This document shows, one piece after another, positions 11,601 through 19,427 of a DNA stretch of 64,000 nt. Every line of letters starts with the position of its first letter. Within the stretch, counting starts at the first letter, position 1. Origin of the DNA: Mobiluncus sp963511525. Lineage in GTDB: Bacteria > Actinomycetota > Actinomycetes > Actinomycetales > Actinomycetaceae. The stretch is from the NCBI RefSeq assembly GCF_963511525.1, contig NZ_CAUPIY010000006.1, forward strand, positions 1 to 64,000, in the 5' to 3' direction. Made by a program: the position numbers and the translations under genes. The notes under the pieces were generated by a model. It was not told the origin of the DNA, searched no databases, and was given only the letters and a program-made list of their open reading frames with translations.

Positions 11601-14600
11601 CGTGGCTATCCACCACGACATCACCGATGAGGCTCAGACGGTTCACTCCGGCGGGATGCAAACTTCCGCGAAGGACTCCGACGGGAACCAGACTATGATT
11701 CCTGGTCAAAAGAACGCGGTCATCACCGATACCGTGACGTTCACCGGCAAGTTCGAGCCGAACCACAACTACACCCTGGTTGGTGAGTTGCACTACGTCA
11801 CCACCGACAAGGGTGCCAAGTCTGACGCCGGCAAGGTGCCGGGTGTGACTGTGCAGCCGGTGAAGGTTACCTCTGACGCGAAGGGCGTCATTGGCGAGCA
11901 GACCATGAAGTTCACGGTTCCTGCTGACAGCATCGTAGAGGGCAAGGACCTGGTGGTCTTTGAGACCTTGCACGATGGCGACGCCACTGGCAAGGTTGTG
12001 GTCAAGCACACCAACCCGAACGACCCGGCGCAGACCGTCAACGTGGTGAAGAACTCCATTACCACCACCGCTTATGATGGCGGCAAGGATGGTAAGGGTT
12101 CGGATAAGAGCGATAAGAACCTCGACAATTCCCATGCCAAGGTCGTGATTTACGACCTGGTGGATTACGAGGGTCTGCAGGTAGGCAAGGAATACACCGT
12201 TACCGGTACCCTGCACTACCAGGCTGACGCCACTTTGGCCGGCGGAACTGTGGTTCACGCTGGAGACCCGATTGCCGACCAGTTCGTCACGGTCACGCCC
12301 GCGAAGTTCGTGGCTAAGACTCCGTCCTCGAAGGACAAGGATGCTGTGAAGGCCATCGTGAAGTTCGAGGTGGATAAGGCCGCTCTGGCGACCGCCCCGG
12401 TGGTTGTGTTCGAAGACCTCATGGATGGTGACGCCGTTGTTGCTACCCACCATGAAATCAACGATGACTCACAGGTCGTTTACAACCCGTCCTTGGCTAC
12501 CGTCGCAACCGTGAATGGTGCCAAGCTGGTTCAACTCCAGAAGGATCAGAAGGACGTTACTGTTGACGACAAGGTGACTATCACGAACGCCGCTCCGGGT
12601 ACCTACACCCTGAAGGGTAAGCTGATGGCTGAGGACGGCAAGACCGTCATCGCGACCAGCGATGTCCCGAACGTCGAAGTCACTAAGGGCACGACTGACA
12701 AGGATGTGACCTTCACGATTCCGGCTGACAAGGTCAAGGCCGGCGCGAAGTTCGTGGTCTTTGAGGAACTCGTGGACGCCAAGGGCGAAGTCGTCGCGGA
12801 GCACAAGGAGATGGCATCCTCTGAGCAGACCGTAAGGGTTGGCTCTCTGGAGACTACCGCTACCGATAAGGCTGACGGCGACCAAGTCGCGGACAACACC
12901 AAGGCAGTCACCATTGTTGACAAGGTTGACTACTCCGGTTTGGATCTGGATGCCAAGTACGCCGATGGCACGCCCAAGGCCTACCTGCTGTCCGGTCAGT
13001 TGATGGATAAGGAAACCAAGCAGCCTGTGCCTGGATTGGCTCCGGTGGAGCGAGTCATCGGCCCGGCAAACTCGGTTTACCGTGCGGATGGTCAGGCAGA
13101 CCGTCCGGTCGAGAAGGTTATTACCTCCGGTACTGGCTTTGAGCTCCTGGAGTTCGAGGTTCCGGCGAACTTGATTCTGGGCAAGCCGGTCGTGGTCTTC
13201 GAGACCGTGTACCAAGAGGGCAAGGAATACCTGATCCACCACGACATCAACGACGACTCGCAGACTGTCTGGGCTCCGAAGCTCGCCACTAAGGCCAGCG
13301 CTGAGGGCGAACGTGGTCTGGTCATTGCCGACGCTAAGTCGACGGTCAAGGACACCGTGACCTTCACCGGTATGAAGGTTGACGAAACCTACGTGGTCGT
13401 TGGCGAACTGTGGAACAAGACTCAAAACAAGTCCACCGGTATCAAGGTGACCTCGAAATCCTTCAAGGCGACCGAAGCGACCTTTACCAAGGACGACTTC
13501 ATGACCTTCGAGATTCCGGCCGGTACTGTGGCCGAGAACGACGAGCTGGTCGTGTTTGAGACCCTGTACCTCGGCGAGAAGGCAGACGGTCCGGCTGAGT
13601 CTACTCACCAAGACAAGGACGACCCGGCACAGACTGTTGGCTCCGGCGTAAAGCCCGACATTAAGACGGTGCTGAGCGTGGATGGTAACCGTGCGGCTGG
13701 TACGACTATTGACCCCATTCCGGTCGACTCGAAGCAGCTGGTTGATACGGTCAGCTACGTTGGTTTGACTTCGAGTGTCAAGTACACCTTGAATGCGACC
13801 CTGATGGAAATCGGACCGGACGGTAAGGTCAGCGACACCGGTATCACCGGCACCGCCACCTTCACCCCGACCGCGTCCAGTGGCACTCAGCAGGTTAGCT
13901 ACAATGCCATCCCGGCGGGTACGCTGAAGCCCGGTTACAAGTACGTGGCTTACGAACAGCTGATTCGCACCGACAAGCCGAACGAACCTCCGCTGAAGCA
14001 CGAGGATCCGAAGGATTCCGACCAGACGGTAGAGACCTCCTACAACCCGAGTATTGAAACCGACTTGGCTCAGGACGGCACCCAGGTCATCGCGACCGAT
14101 GCGGCGCTGGATCTGCAGGATAAGGTGCAGATGAAGGGTCTCATCAAGGGTGAGAAGTATGTGCTGGTTTCCCGCCTGGTGTACAACGCCGGTCAGCCTA
14201 ACGAAACAGTTTTGGCAGATGGCCTAGAGAGGTTCACCGCGGATAGCGTGGACATGACCAAGGACATCAAGTTCAACGTGACGGCTGATAAGCTGAAGGC
14301 TCCGATGGAAGCGGCCAAGGATGCTGGCACCGAGTTGAAGCTGGTGGCGTACGAATACCTGACGCGCGCCTCGCTTGTGACTGGCGACGACGCTACCATC
14401 AAGGCTAACGTTGCCACCATCACGTGGGATAAGACGCACGCAGAACCGAATGACGGTCGCCAGACCGTGACGGTTGTGGACGTGCCGCATATCGGCACCA
14501 AGCTGGAATACGAAGGCCAGAAGGTTGTTTGGGAAGGCGATAACGTCAAGCTGACGGACTACGTTGAGTTCTTCAACCTGCTGCCTGATACCGATTACAC

Positions 14601-17600
14601 CCTCAGCGGTGAACTCAAGGGTATCGCGGCTGACGGTACGGTCAGTGACACCGGTGTGGTTGGTACGGGCACGTTCCACACCCCGAAGGCAACGAACGGC
14701 GCTACTCGCGTGAGCGGGACTATCGAGAACAAGACAGCCGCTACTGTCGAGTTCACAGTACCGTTGAGCGTCTTGAAGGCTAACGATAAGTTGGTGGCTT
14801 TCGAATCGCTGCAGCTGAAGGGCAAGCTCGTCGCGGATCACAAGGATCCGAAGGATGAGAACCAGATTGTGAAGGTCAAGCATCCTGGCGTGGGCACCCT
14901 TGCCAGTGTTGACGACAACAAGTCAAACCTGACGGTTTGGGAAGGCGTCAACAAGGAAGGCAAGAAGGCTCCCGAAACCTACACGATTCACGACGTAATC
15001 CGCATGGCGAACGTCGAGGAAGGCAAGACCTACGCTCTGGACGGTCAGGTTTACAGCAAGACCGCCTACGATGCGGGCAACACTGGTTCCTTGGCTACTA
15101 ACGCGAAGACCGTAAAGGTCACCGCGAGCATGGCTGTGGATCCGAACGCTGAGGAAATCGCCAAGTACGGTAAGGATGTCAAGGTTTACCAAACGACCAT
15201 GGACATCACCGTCAAGGCTGCGGACATTAAGTCCGATGGCGATAACCTGGTCGTGTTCGAGCAGCTGTGGGCGGAAGGCACGTATGAAAATGCTGACGGC
15301 GGCAAGGTGACACCGAAGGGTGACAACAAGCCGGTGGCTACGCACAACGACATTACTGCCGACTCTCAGTCCATCACCGTGAACCGGCCTGAGTTCGGGT
15401 CCTTGACCCTGACCAAGGCTGTCACCGGATGGGATGAGAACACCGCGAATGTCGAACGCACCAACGCGAAGTACGTGTTCACGGTTACCTGTACCGAAAA
15501 GGGTTCGACTGACACGATTACCCTGCACGAAGGTCAATCCGCGACCATCGACGGTATTCCCGTGGGTGACAAGTGCACCATCAGCGAGAATGTCCAGAAT
15601 GCTGAAGAGCAAGCCGGACTGAAGGACACCGTGAAGTTCACCGAGGCCAACGGCGTCACCGTTGAGTCCACGAAGAACGGCGAGGGTACAGTGATCGTCG
15701 GCGGCACGCCGAACGGTAAAGACCGCGTTGCGAACGTGACAGTGACTGCTGAAAACGTGTTCACCAACGAAGTCACCATCGGTACGCACACCACTGGTAA
15801 GTTCGATAAGAAGGCCAGCAATGGCGACACGATTACCGACCTGGTGAAGTACCAGAACTTGCAGGGCGGCAAGTACCTGCTGCACACCTACTTCGTCGAA
15901 TACGACAAGGCGGGCCAGGCTCAAAAGATTGACTACGTCCCCTCTGAGGTGCGCGAAGTCACTGTTGAGAACGGCTACGCTGTGGGTGGTCACAGCGGTA
16001 CTTGGACTATCGATGTGAAGGTTCCGACCGAGCTGATTCAGGAACATAAGACGGTCGTCTTGTGGGAAGACCTGTATCGGATGCCGAAGGATAGGGATGC
16101 TTTCGAGACGCAGTTGTCCAAGTTGCCGACCGGCAAGACTGCTGCAGGCTTGATTGCCTTCCACCATGAAGAGAATCTCGCTTCGGGTAAGGGCACTCAG
16201 TGGCTCGAAGTTTCCACCCACTTCGGTGGATTCCAGGTCACCAAGGTAATCAAGACGGCTGCGGATCTGCCCGCTGACGTGGTGGCTAAGATTCCAACGA
16301 CTTGGAGCTTTACCTACGAGGCTAAAGTGCCGAATGGTAAGACCGCCAAGCAAGGAACCGCTCTGAAGGGTAGCTTCAACCTGACGGTTGACCCGAAGGA
16401 TCCGAGCAAGGCTGTCAGTCCGCGGTTCGACGGCTTCCCGACTGGTACTGAGATAACCATTACGGAAACCGACGCCAAGGCGCAGATTCCGACTCAGGCA
16501 AAGTGGAAGGTTACGTGGAAGTCTGAAGGCTGGACTGATGGTGCCGAAGGTACCACCAAGACCTTCACCATCACCCCGGCTGCCACTGTGAGCGTCACCG
16601 CTCTCAACGAGTTCAGCTTGGTTACGCCGACCTTGGCGACCGTGGCTCGCACCGCGGACGATGGCAAGATGCTCAAGCCGAGCGAGGACACGGCTGTGGT
16701 CGATACCGTCACCTACACCAACCTGGTGCAAGGACGCGACTACTGGCTCAAGACCGAACTGGTTTACGTCGATGACACGGCTGACCCGAACGACAACAAG
16801 CCGGTGCTGGGTGCCGATGGCAACCCGCTGGTGAAGTGGACGAAGGTCACGGCTGAAACCGACAACAGCGAGTGGGTCGTTGACAAGGACAAGCCGATGG
16901 TGGTTCCTGCCGACGCTAACCCGGATGCTGACGTGGTATTCTTCGAATCTCTCTACGAGATGACGAAGGACGGCGCAGAGCCCAAGGCCAACGACAAGCC
17001 GATTGTGGAACACCGCGACAACGCTGATCCGAAACAGATCATCACTCGTCGTCCGGCTCTGGACCTCCAGACCACGGCTGACCTGTCCGGCGGCAAGGCG
17101 ATTACCGCTGGTGAGGGCGCGACCGTGAACGATACGGTGACCTACAACGGCTTGAAGGCTGGTGCTGACTACACCTTGGTTGGTACCTTGGTCAAGAAGT
17201 CCGACGGCTCCATCGTTGGTTCGCCTGTGACCGTGGCCGGCTTGAAGGCCGAGGCTGACGGCTCCGGCAGCTGGAAGATGTCGATTCCGCTGACCGCGAA
17301 GGACACGGCAGGCTTGGCTGATGGCGAGAAGCTGGTCGTCTTTGAGAAGGCCTACGCTGGTAACCTGCCCAAGGCTGGTACGGCTCCGACCGGCACCTAC
17401 ACCCCGGTTCTGGCTCACGAAGATCTCGAGGATGCTTCGCAGACCGTGAACGTGGTGAAGCCGACTGAACCGCCGCACACGCCTGGAACGCCTGGTACTC
17501 CGTACACGCCTGGAACGCCTCCAGTCGAGTCTAAGACCACGACTCCTCCGGCTCCTCCGGTGAAGTCCGAGACGACGAACCCGCCGAGTAACCCGCCGAG

Positions 17601-17778
17601 CATCCCGGTTGCCCCGGCAACCACCCTGCCTCCGATGCACCCGAAGGTTCCGCCAACATTGGCTCGGACCGGTGCGCAAGCAGCAATCTTTGGTGGCTTG
17701 TCCATCCTGATGATTGCGGCAGGTGCAGGGATTGGCCTGCTGGCGGCACGGCGCAAGCGCCAGTCTGACGCGCAGTAA
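2689..17778 (+). CDS. Giant LARTG-anchored adhesin with thioester, DUF5979-like and T-Q ester (VaFE) repeats
   Basis: About 5029 residues, exported and wall-anchored. Residues 1-55 are a long signal peptide (basic region, hydrophobic 31-52). Residues ~70-350 are Ser/Pro-rich. Residues ~420-590 form a thioester domain: Cys482 (ASFCVEP) and Gln538 (HYQNAIW) are the expected bond partners that react with host nucleophiles. Residues ~866-2255 hold about eleven DUF5979-like modules (GKFxVTKxV...YTC...PVGTKCTVTE). Residues ~2257-4925 hold ~15-17 T-Q ester modules ending VVFE...HxDIxDxxQTV, interrupted by two more DUF5979-like modules. A Pro-rich segment, LARTG (4991-4995), a membrane helix and an RRKR tail end the chain. 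I chose ATG 2689 over ATG 2662 because GGAGG at 2675-2679 is ideally spaced. The module functions are family knowledge; host binding is inference. Confidence 0.93.
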   Translation: MSAIAKKPRQNQPGKPTLVSFKQQNKKSRNWTAGLIASAIAVAWAVGGLVMPSLAATPNAMASVHPTVNVSPDANFNVGSNGNVRYRLAYTGQLFSTKDPQEAAAHYGETAQVGDFTAHYLPKECITKATKVDRNGTPFWDGYDALDQVAPDRGIIAKTKIASTTEKGFGAWVIFPGSSSTTLPFNPSGSSSQAASSSRSAVSAVDPEEDEDTFTLNLEPIEGEAMAAAGAPADTGATQARIFAQTSDPSSDPGTSTASTGSTTAPQLPASPQESVEPAPQTSEPSAEPSTPVAGPNKAPSATPSATVTSGAVPFAYKFEPRMKEIKLKFDPSVDKDTAIAAFNKQVDDAKTDVLNQLKEFMSGKPFDDATKEKMVDNINAQFDKLRKQGLDWYEQQYSKAPSASKFPGIKACEENGPIVPVGSFILVKNWTADKKGQSNVWQWGKKHRNEGTANHPAIDFLALYPSDNTNSFKVDGQASFCVEPFYGFQTGGHKIYTDPSKSTIYWAKDNPEKAETVKALAWHFAKNSNGANWGHYQNAIWMVIFGITDNGRAWNLDKMSWGDAGVTDVKSLIEQARTAYQNRPDGNVIKALETMHLDQVSLEPAKDGTSLLTVQLNDYDPNSPEGQYIGDQVYLKVEGATDQNGKPIEKISLKDAVNGVTLKIANQNAFKIYFTGSVKDVENPYFIDNPDGPTQGQVVVLKKNLDVSGLLEVSWTHVPEPKPFISTTAKVNGADSLPGAETATFSRADEVITLTDDVKYENIPTVTGKMYLIGKLTKVSDKVTTKVFSQEVTISGSDTLKGLFPYPVKASEVKDGDKFYYEEILATSDPKYVGGGQIDSDYGKLNIIAQHTGETADQTVNIVKNKAQLTLTKAADGAADKASGNVTFHVTCDDGTDQTLYAPAKGGAANTDSTKAGTPSIIEVTPGDKCTIEETYRSAPVNMSVAPSWSATNATQDGDAVATTDGYKATFVMGQAGDISVIATNTYQEKTGNFKVTKIVQGYDKDAAAANANKGGKFEFTYTCDNGVAGGSFSLPEDAATDTDSNPWTYEVKGLPVGTKCTVTETKPTAPEGYNVVVKNTNAAGTTTESDTVAVKPIQDGSTHGVAFTNYYQPADAAFSLQKVAKYVNGDKGNVDGNFSLSYVCEGTTGKPVSGNEIVPANGAPVAVKSGIKAGMTCTIKEDTNSTKVTGANFKSLTFGQTGLLPADILENSAAGFKFKVPTNGATVVVTATNLYEHKMGSFKLTKTVKADGANPLKDKAFAFRVTCGDEDPITFSLKNGETWTSKSYLADTECMIHEDNPSTPAATSTVEYTNAQSLGGDDAKVVIKEGEKPAVSVTAENTVKANYGKFSVTKSVDGDAKAEATSFAFDYKCNDDAKTNGTLDLKAGETKTVDNILVGTTCYIKEKPVEIDGVTVTPSWVTDLANATGTNAGFKQFTIPEQKDGKAQVLKLEAKNTLDYDKASFTIKKVVQGGATFKPDATFKFTYSCKAPNGKTYTQATPFGSQAKADFIEVAPGQESAAIVVPKDSKCSVAEPKTQLDATNKQLVNDLNANPLKYVSTSFVPAGKDLASGEQTVTQGNVFQFAATNVYTEKMTGFKFYKAALTGNNAGNHTEQFYFNYSCQTPAGAVKNGVGYDLSVGSDPVTVEKLPVGTKCVVWEKPVVAKANEKPTTKWTVGSADPVDGKEVKPFDTNASAQPNGVAFTVDKEDEALMIGATNDFTVPDTKLVVSKTVVAGKNTNVGSKEVKLSATCKYPTDNADHVIMDGKTFKNTDKAEFTTDVNGVKIPVGATCTITESADSAKVAGHIWTVEMKEGENSISKTATGSVTLGTTDGKTVEVINTYTRELGKFKIIKAVTAAKNITVKESYDFTYTCADPNDDTQKVEGKVKEVTDKGYKFAENIPVGYKCHITEDQAGAKTEEGSTLSATLSKNDFVVDKDNVVEVNVTNTYSKANGKFSVTKAIAADSTASITNGSYNFEYWCVTPDESKIGTQDAPIKFNVEAGKTWTSGDIPTGSKCSIREVTPSGNTAGIAAEVSWSLNESTTTKGVEPTPYTAVGAKGNFVFGAEGTTAGKFTIGKDGSVTNLTATNKLTYKEVKLSLQKVAEATSAHGRLDYSVDNFNMRQNYNEYYRYMNRDFVNMHVTCKSGDNTVVDKTVKVDVNGNVLDFGTVPYNSKCTVAELDDESFNDKNALQYGGWRHKAEISATDANGKALATPVKYAFDMLQPDGEKAAITFDVTSEANVSVKMLNRWDCYASIETDLDAPDQQATADGHRIFQDGIKVIDVKPGQDRVKLTDKVTLKNVTPGKTYTIVERLYSTSQAGQTGLFYDGYLPWKSENGANWDYYAEEVTVPSGATDFTKEISFTIPVELLKEHPEGIAAGIMVFNGGNPMQLNQCTRCLAYGSELTLPKAQSIIPRWSPDMWTIAFDRTTNSRVLSTNKETVPTQKQNLTDNLTYTRVPAGDYVLYGRLVQTDDTSKSVVDNAKTITVPGGQKFFGKNRVDNEFTLQTANLTPGATYVMFEYMLPKDTDTNSLAGKTPAELQDMSKAANLPFHADVKDICQKLYTPKLKTTASIDKPVTPAVADDATVTVKDVVKWTNLAGGRTYTLTGTLHVKDAYGNDAGALNDPGATATKTFTVDGPRDALVKEGEVELTFTVKAKSLKTQTVVAFEEVKDGDVVVATHSDITDEDQTVYSPSIGTTASVEGGAAEAEGARAATVDMTNAKPVKDSKTKELSGVVVNDKVAYNSIAPGEYIMYGQLMKINGNNTTQVQTTFEPLNIAKDAPANGTMKLTFPGVKVVSGEKYVVFEKLYKASDFDQTAGKPTNPEATVAEHANPKDEAQTVYVPGVTTDAKDGDGDKYVDPTQPIKIIDTVTGSGLIPGKEYTIDGELMMADADGNPVHTGVFNNDGDVKVVADANGKFQKDLTFEMSVDKAKELGLWVDENGQPTPTGKDLVVFENLKLNGKPVAIHHDITDEAQTVHSGGMQTSAKDSDGNQTMIPGQKNAVITDTVTFTGKFEPNHNYTLVGELHYVTTDKGAKSDAGKVPGVTVQPVKVTSDAKGVIGEQTMKFTVPADSIVEGKDLVVFETLHDGDATGKVVVKHTNPNDPAQTVNVVKNSITTTAYDGGKDGKGSDKSDKNLDNSHAKVVIYDLVDYEGLQVGKEYTVTGTLHYQADATLAGGTVVHAGDPIADQFVTVTPAKFVAKTPSSKDKDAVKAIVKFEVDKAALATAPVVVFEDLMDGDAVVATHHEINDDSQVVYNPSLATVATVNGAKLVQLQKDQKDVTVDDKVTITNAAPGTYTLKGKLMAEDGKTVIATSDVPNVEVTKGTTDKDVTFTIPADKVKAGAKFVVFEELVDAKGEVVAEHKEMASSEQTVRVGSLETTATDKADGDQVADNTKAVTIVDKVDYSGLDLDAKYADGTPKAYLLSGQLMDKETKQPVPGLAPVERVIGPANSVYRADGQADRPVEKVITSGTGFELLEFEVPANLILGKPVVVFETVYQEGKEYLIHHDINDDSQTVWAPKLATKASAEGERGLVIADAKSTVKDTVTFTGMKVDETYVVVGELWNKTQNKSTGIKVTSKSFKATEATFTKDDFMTFEIPAGTVAENDELVVFETLYLGEKADGPAESTHQDKDDPAQTVGSGVKPDIKTVLSVDGNRAAGTTIDPIPVDSKQLVDTVSYVGLTSSVKYTLNATLMEIGPDGKVSDTGITGTATFTPTASSGTQQVSYNAIPAGTLKPGYKYVAYEQLIRTDKPNEPPLKHEDPKDSDQTVETSYNPSIETDLAQDGTQVIATDAALDLQDKVQMKGLIKGEKYVLVSRLVYNAGQPNETVLADGLERFTADSVDMTKDIKFNVTADKLKAPMEAAKDAGTELKLVAYEYLTRASLVTGDDATIKANVATITWDKTHAEPNDGRQTVTVVDVPHIGTKLEYEGQKVVWEGDNVKLTDYVEFFNLLPDTDYTLSGELKGIAADGTVSDTGVVGTGTFHTPKATNGATRVSGTIENKTAATVEFTVPLSVLKANDKLVAFESLQLKGKLVADHKDPKDENQIVKVKHPGVGTLASVDDNKSNLTVWEGVNKEGKKAPETYTIHDVIRMANVEEGKTYALDGQVYSKTAYDAGNTGSLATNAKTVKVTASMAVDPNAEEIAKYGKDVKVYQTTMDITVKAADIKSDGDNLVVFEQLWAEGTYENADGGKVTPKGDNKPVATHNDITADSQSITVNRPEFGSLTLTKAVTGWDENTANVERTNAKYVFTVTCTEKGSTDTITLHEGQSATIDGIPVGDKCTISENVQNAEEQAGLKDTVKFTEANGVTVESTKNGEGTVIVGGTPNGKDRVANVTVTAENVFTNEVTIGTHTTGKFDKKASNGDTITDLVKYQNLQGGKYLLHTYFVEYDKAGQAQKIDYVPSEVREVTVENGYAVGGHSGTWTIDVKVPTELIQEHKTVVLWEDLYRMPKDRDAFETQLSKLPTGKTAAGLIAFHHEENLASGKGTQWLEVSTHFGGFQVTKVIKTAADLPADVVAKIPTTWSFTYEAKVPNGKTAKQGTALKGSFNLTVDPKDPSKAVSPRFDGFPTGTEITITETDAKAQIPTQAKWKVTWKSEGWTDGAEGTTKTFTITPAATVSVTALNEFSLVTPTLATVARTADDGKMLKPSEDTAVVDTVTYTNLVQGRDYWLKTELVYVDDTADPNDNKPVLGADGNPLVKWTKVTAETDNSEWVVDKDKPMVVPADANPDADVVFFESLYEMTKDGAEPKANDKPIVEHRDNADPKQIITRRPALDLQTTADLSGGKAITAGEGATVNDTVTYNGLKAGADYTLVGTLVKKSDGSIVGSPVTVAGLKAEADGSGSWKMSIPLTAKDTAGLADGEKLVVFEKAYAGNLPKAGTAPTGTYTPVLAHEDLEDASQTVNVVKPTEPPHTPGTPGTPYTPGTPPVESKTTTPPAPPVKSETTNPPSNPPSIPVAPATTLPPMHPKVPPTLARTGAQAAIFGGLSILMIAAGAGIGLLAARRKRQSDAQ

Positions 17779-17781
17779 GCG

Positions 17782-17841
17782 GCATAAGCCCTAGGCTACT
17801 GAAACGGCGAGGTCTCACGACCTCGCCGTTTCAGCTTATGC
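17782..17841 (+). terminator. Long hairpin after the adhesin gene
   Basis: A perfect 16-bp stem (17799-17814 with 17819-17834) carries a 4-nt loop, and outer arms GCATAAGC/GCTTATGC (17782-17789 with 17834-17841) can extend it. There is no U tract. It begins 4 bases after the stop codon and probably terminates or stabilises the 15-kb transcript. Confidence 0.7.
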
Positions 17842-17886
17842 GCGCCTTTAAATCAGCACCATACCTGCTTGAGTGTTCCTAAAGGT

Positions 17887-17936
17887 GGAGAATAGCCGGG
17901 TAGCTGCCAATAATGGCAGCTACCCGGCTATTCTCC
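17887..17936. terminator. 23-bp perfect hairpin between convergent genes
   Basis: Arms 17887-17909 and 17914-17936 are perfectly complementary (23 bp) with loop ATAA. It lies 25 bases from the rhomboid gene stop (minus strand) and ~110 bases from the adhesin stop (plus strand), so it can serve both. No U tract follows on either strand, as is common for actinobacterial terminators. Confidence 0.7.
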
Positions 17937-17960
17937 CCTTATAAGTCCGCTTCTGGGGAA

Positions 17961-18857
17961 TTATTTAAAGAAACTGTAGATAGTCTCGTAGTTGAAATGG
18001 TAAAAAGCCCAGTTACTCACTAGCAGCACGGCAAAAACTCCGCCGTAAACCGCGAGGTCACGCAGCCGTGTGGTGGTATTGGTGACTCGGCGAACCACGG
18101 GAGTGGCCGAAGCGGCTGGGGAATCCGCCCCGTCAGGAACCCTTGCATCGGAAATTTCTGGCGCCTTCGAAGCATTCAGCGTGTCCGGTGCGTTCGAGGT
18201 AGCGGGGTCTGGATTCTGCAGTGGCTCGGGCGCGTTGGCCGCAAAGTGAGTGTCGTCCGAGCCCGTGCCCGGAACTGCTACGTAGGTCGCGTGACGCAGT
18301 ACCCAGCCGGTGTAGGCTCCCAGCACCAGACCCACCGCTAAGCCCCCCAGATGGGCCACCCAGGCGACGTTAGGAACCATGAACCCAATGACAAAGTTCA
18401 GCCCGATTAAGGTCGCCATTTCCGTCCAGGGCAGGCGCAGCACCTTTTGAATCGCCAGGACCATACCAAAGAACCCAAAGACCGCCCCGGACGCGCCCAC
18501 CGTGGGGGTAATCCAGGCGTTCGGGTCGACAAAAACGGTCAGGCATTGCGCCATGAGCGCCCCGAAAGCGCTGATGACAAACGCTAGAGCCAGTTTCACG
18601 TGGCCCACGACCGGTTCTAGCGCCCTGCCGACCACCAGCAAAGCCCAGGTGTTAAACGCCAGGTGGAACGGTGTCGGCACCGCGTGCAGGAACGCCGCGG
18701 TGATGAAACGCCACGGCTCAAACAGGCCCAGGAGCGGCAGGAAAGCGAAGTTCTGGATGACTCCGGGGATAAACAGTTCGGCAACCCAGACGATGATTAA
18801 GGCAATACAAAGCCCCCAAGTCACGTAAGGCTTAGGGGCTGTTGCGGTGTTTTTCAT
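17961..18857 (-). CDS. Rhomboid family intramembrane serine protease
   Basis: This 298-residue integral membrane protein has the rhomboid core. The serine motif GASGAVFG places the nucleophile at Ser123, the catalytic histidine is His169 in VAWVAHLGGLAVG, and the conserved HLAFN segment lies at 65-69. Six core helices span ~10-190. A ~75-residue Ala/Pro/Asp-rich hydrophilic linker and one more C-terminal helix (~271-290) follow, the 6+1 form common in Actinobacteria. It cleaves transmembrane segments of unknown substrates. The neighbours, cyclophilin upstream and CrgA nearby, match the conserved origin-proximal group. Start ATG 18857 has only a weak ribosome site. Confidence 0.9.
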   Translation of the reverse strand: MKNTATAPKPYVTWGLCIALIIVWVAELFIPGVIQNFAFLPLLGLFEPWRFITAAFLHAVPTPFHLAFNTWALLVVGRALEPVVGHVKLALAFVISAFGALMAQCLTVFVDPNAWITPTVGASGAVFGFFGMVLAIQKVLRLPWTEMATLIGLNFVIGFMVPNVAWVAHLGGLAVGLVLGAYTGWVLRHATYVAVPGTGSDDTHFAANAPEPLQNPDPATSNAPDTLNASKAPEISDARVPDGADSPAASATPVVRRVTNTTTRLRDLAVYGGVFAVLLVSNWAFYHFNYETIYSFFK

Positions 18858-18905
18858 GACTTAACAGTACATTCAAAACCGCCGGAGTGTCGGGGTCAAA
18901 CGGGT

Positions 18906-19427
18906 TTACTCCGTGATGTCGATGGACTCAATCATGACGTCCTCCAGGGGACGATCCGAGCGGTCCGTTTGGGTCGCGGCGATTTTGTCCACGACAGCGC
19001 GGGACGCATCGTCCAGGACGCGGCCAAAAATCGTGTGCTTGCCGTTGAGCCAAGTGGTCGGGGCGACCGTGATAAAGAACTGGGAACCGTTGGTGCCCTG
19101 GCCGCCGCGCGTGCCGGCGTTGGCCATCGCCAGCAGGTAAGGTTCGGTGAATCCCAAAGCCGGGTCGATTTCGTCGTCAAAGACGTAGCCCGGGCCGCCG
19201 GTGCCGGTGCCGATGGGATCCCCTCCTTGAATCATGAAACCAGAGATGACCCGGTGAAACACCGTGCCGTTGTAAAGCGGGTCCGTGGAGGTTTCCCCGG
19301 TAATCGGGTGAGTCCATTGACGCGCACCGGTCGCCAGGTCGGTAAAGTTCTTTACTGTGACCGGCGCGGATTGCGGATAAAGTTCCAGGCTGATGTCGCC
19401 TGCAGAAGTGTGAATTGTTGCTTGCAT
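18906..19427 (-). CDS. ppiA: Cyclophilin-type peptidyl-prolyl cis-trans isomerase
   Basis: A 173-residue single-domain cyclophilin that catalyses cis-trans isomerisation of peptidyl-proline bonds. The signature is clear: FHRVISGFMIQGGDP (with the catalytic arginine and the Phe/Gln pocket residues) followed by GTGTGGPGYVFDDE, and later NGSQFFIT and LNGKHTIFGRV. There is no signal peptide, so it is cytoplasmic. It is the first gene of a minus-strand pair with the rhomboid protease (48 bases apart). This is the position of ppiA in other actinobacterial origin-proximal regions. The ribosome site before ATG 19427 is weak. Confidence 0.93.
   Translation of the reverse strand: MQATIHTSAGDISLELYPQSAPVTVKNFTDLATGARQWTHPITGETSTDPLYNGTVFHRVISGFMIQGGDPIGTGTGGPGYVFDDEIDPALGFTEPYLLAMANAGTRGGQGTNGSQFFITVAPTTWLNGKHTIFGRVLDDASRAVVDKIAATQTDRSDRPLEDVMIESIDITE

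Noticed and set aside
5284..17460. Repeated DNA in the adhesin gene as insertion sequences or duplications
   Set aside because: The repeats are divergent protein modules in one frame, without terminal inverted repeats or transposase.
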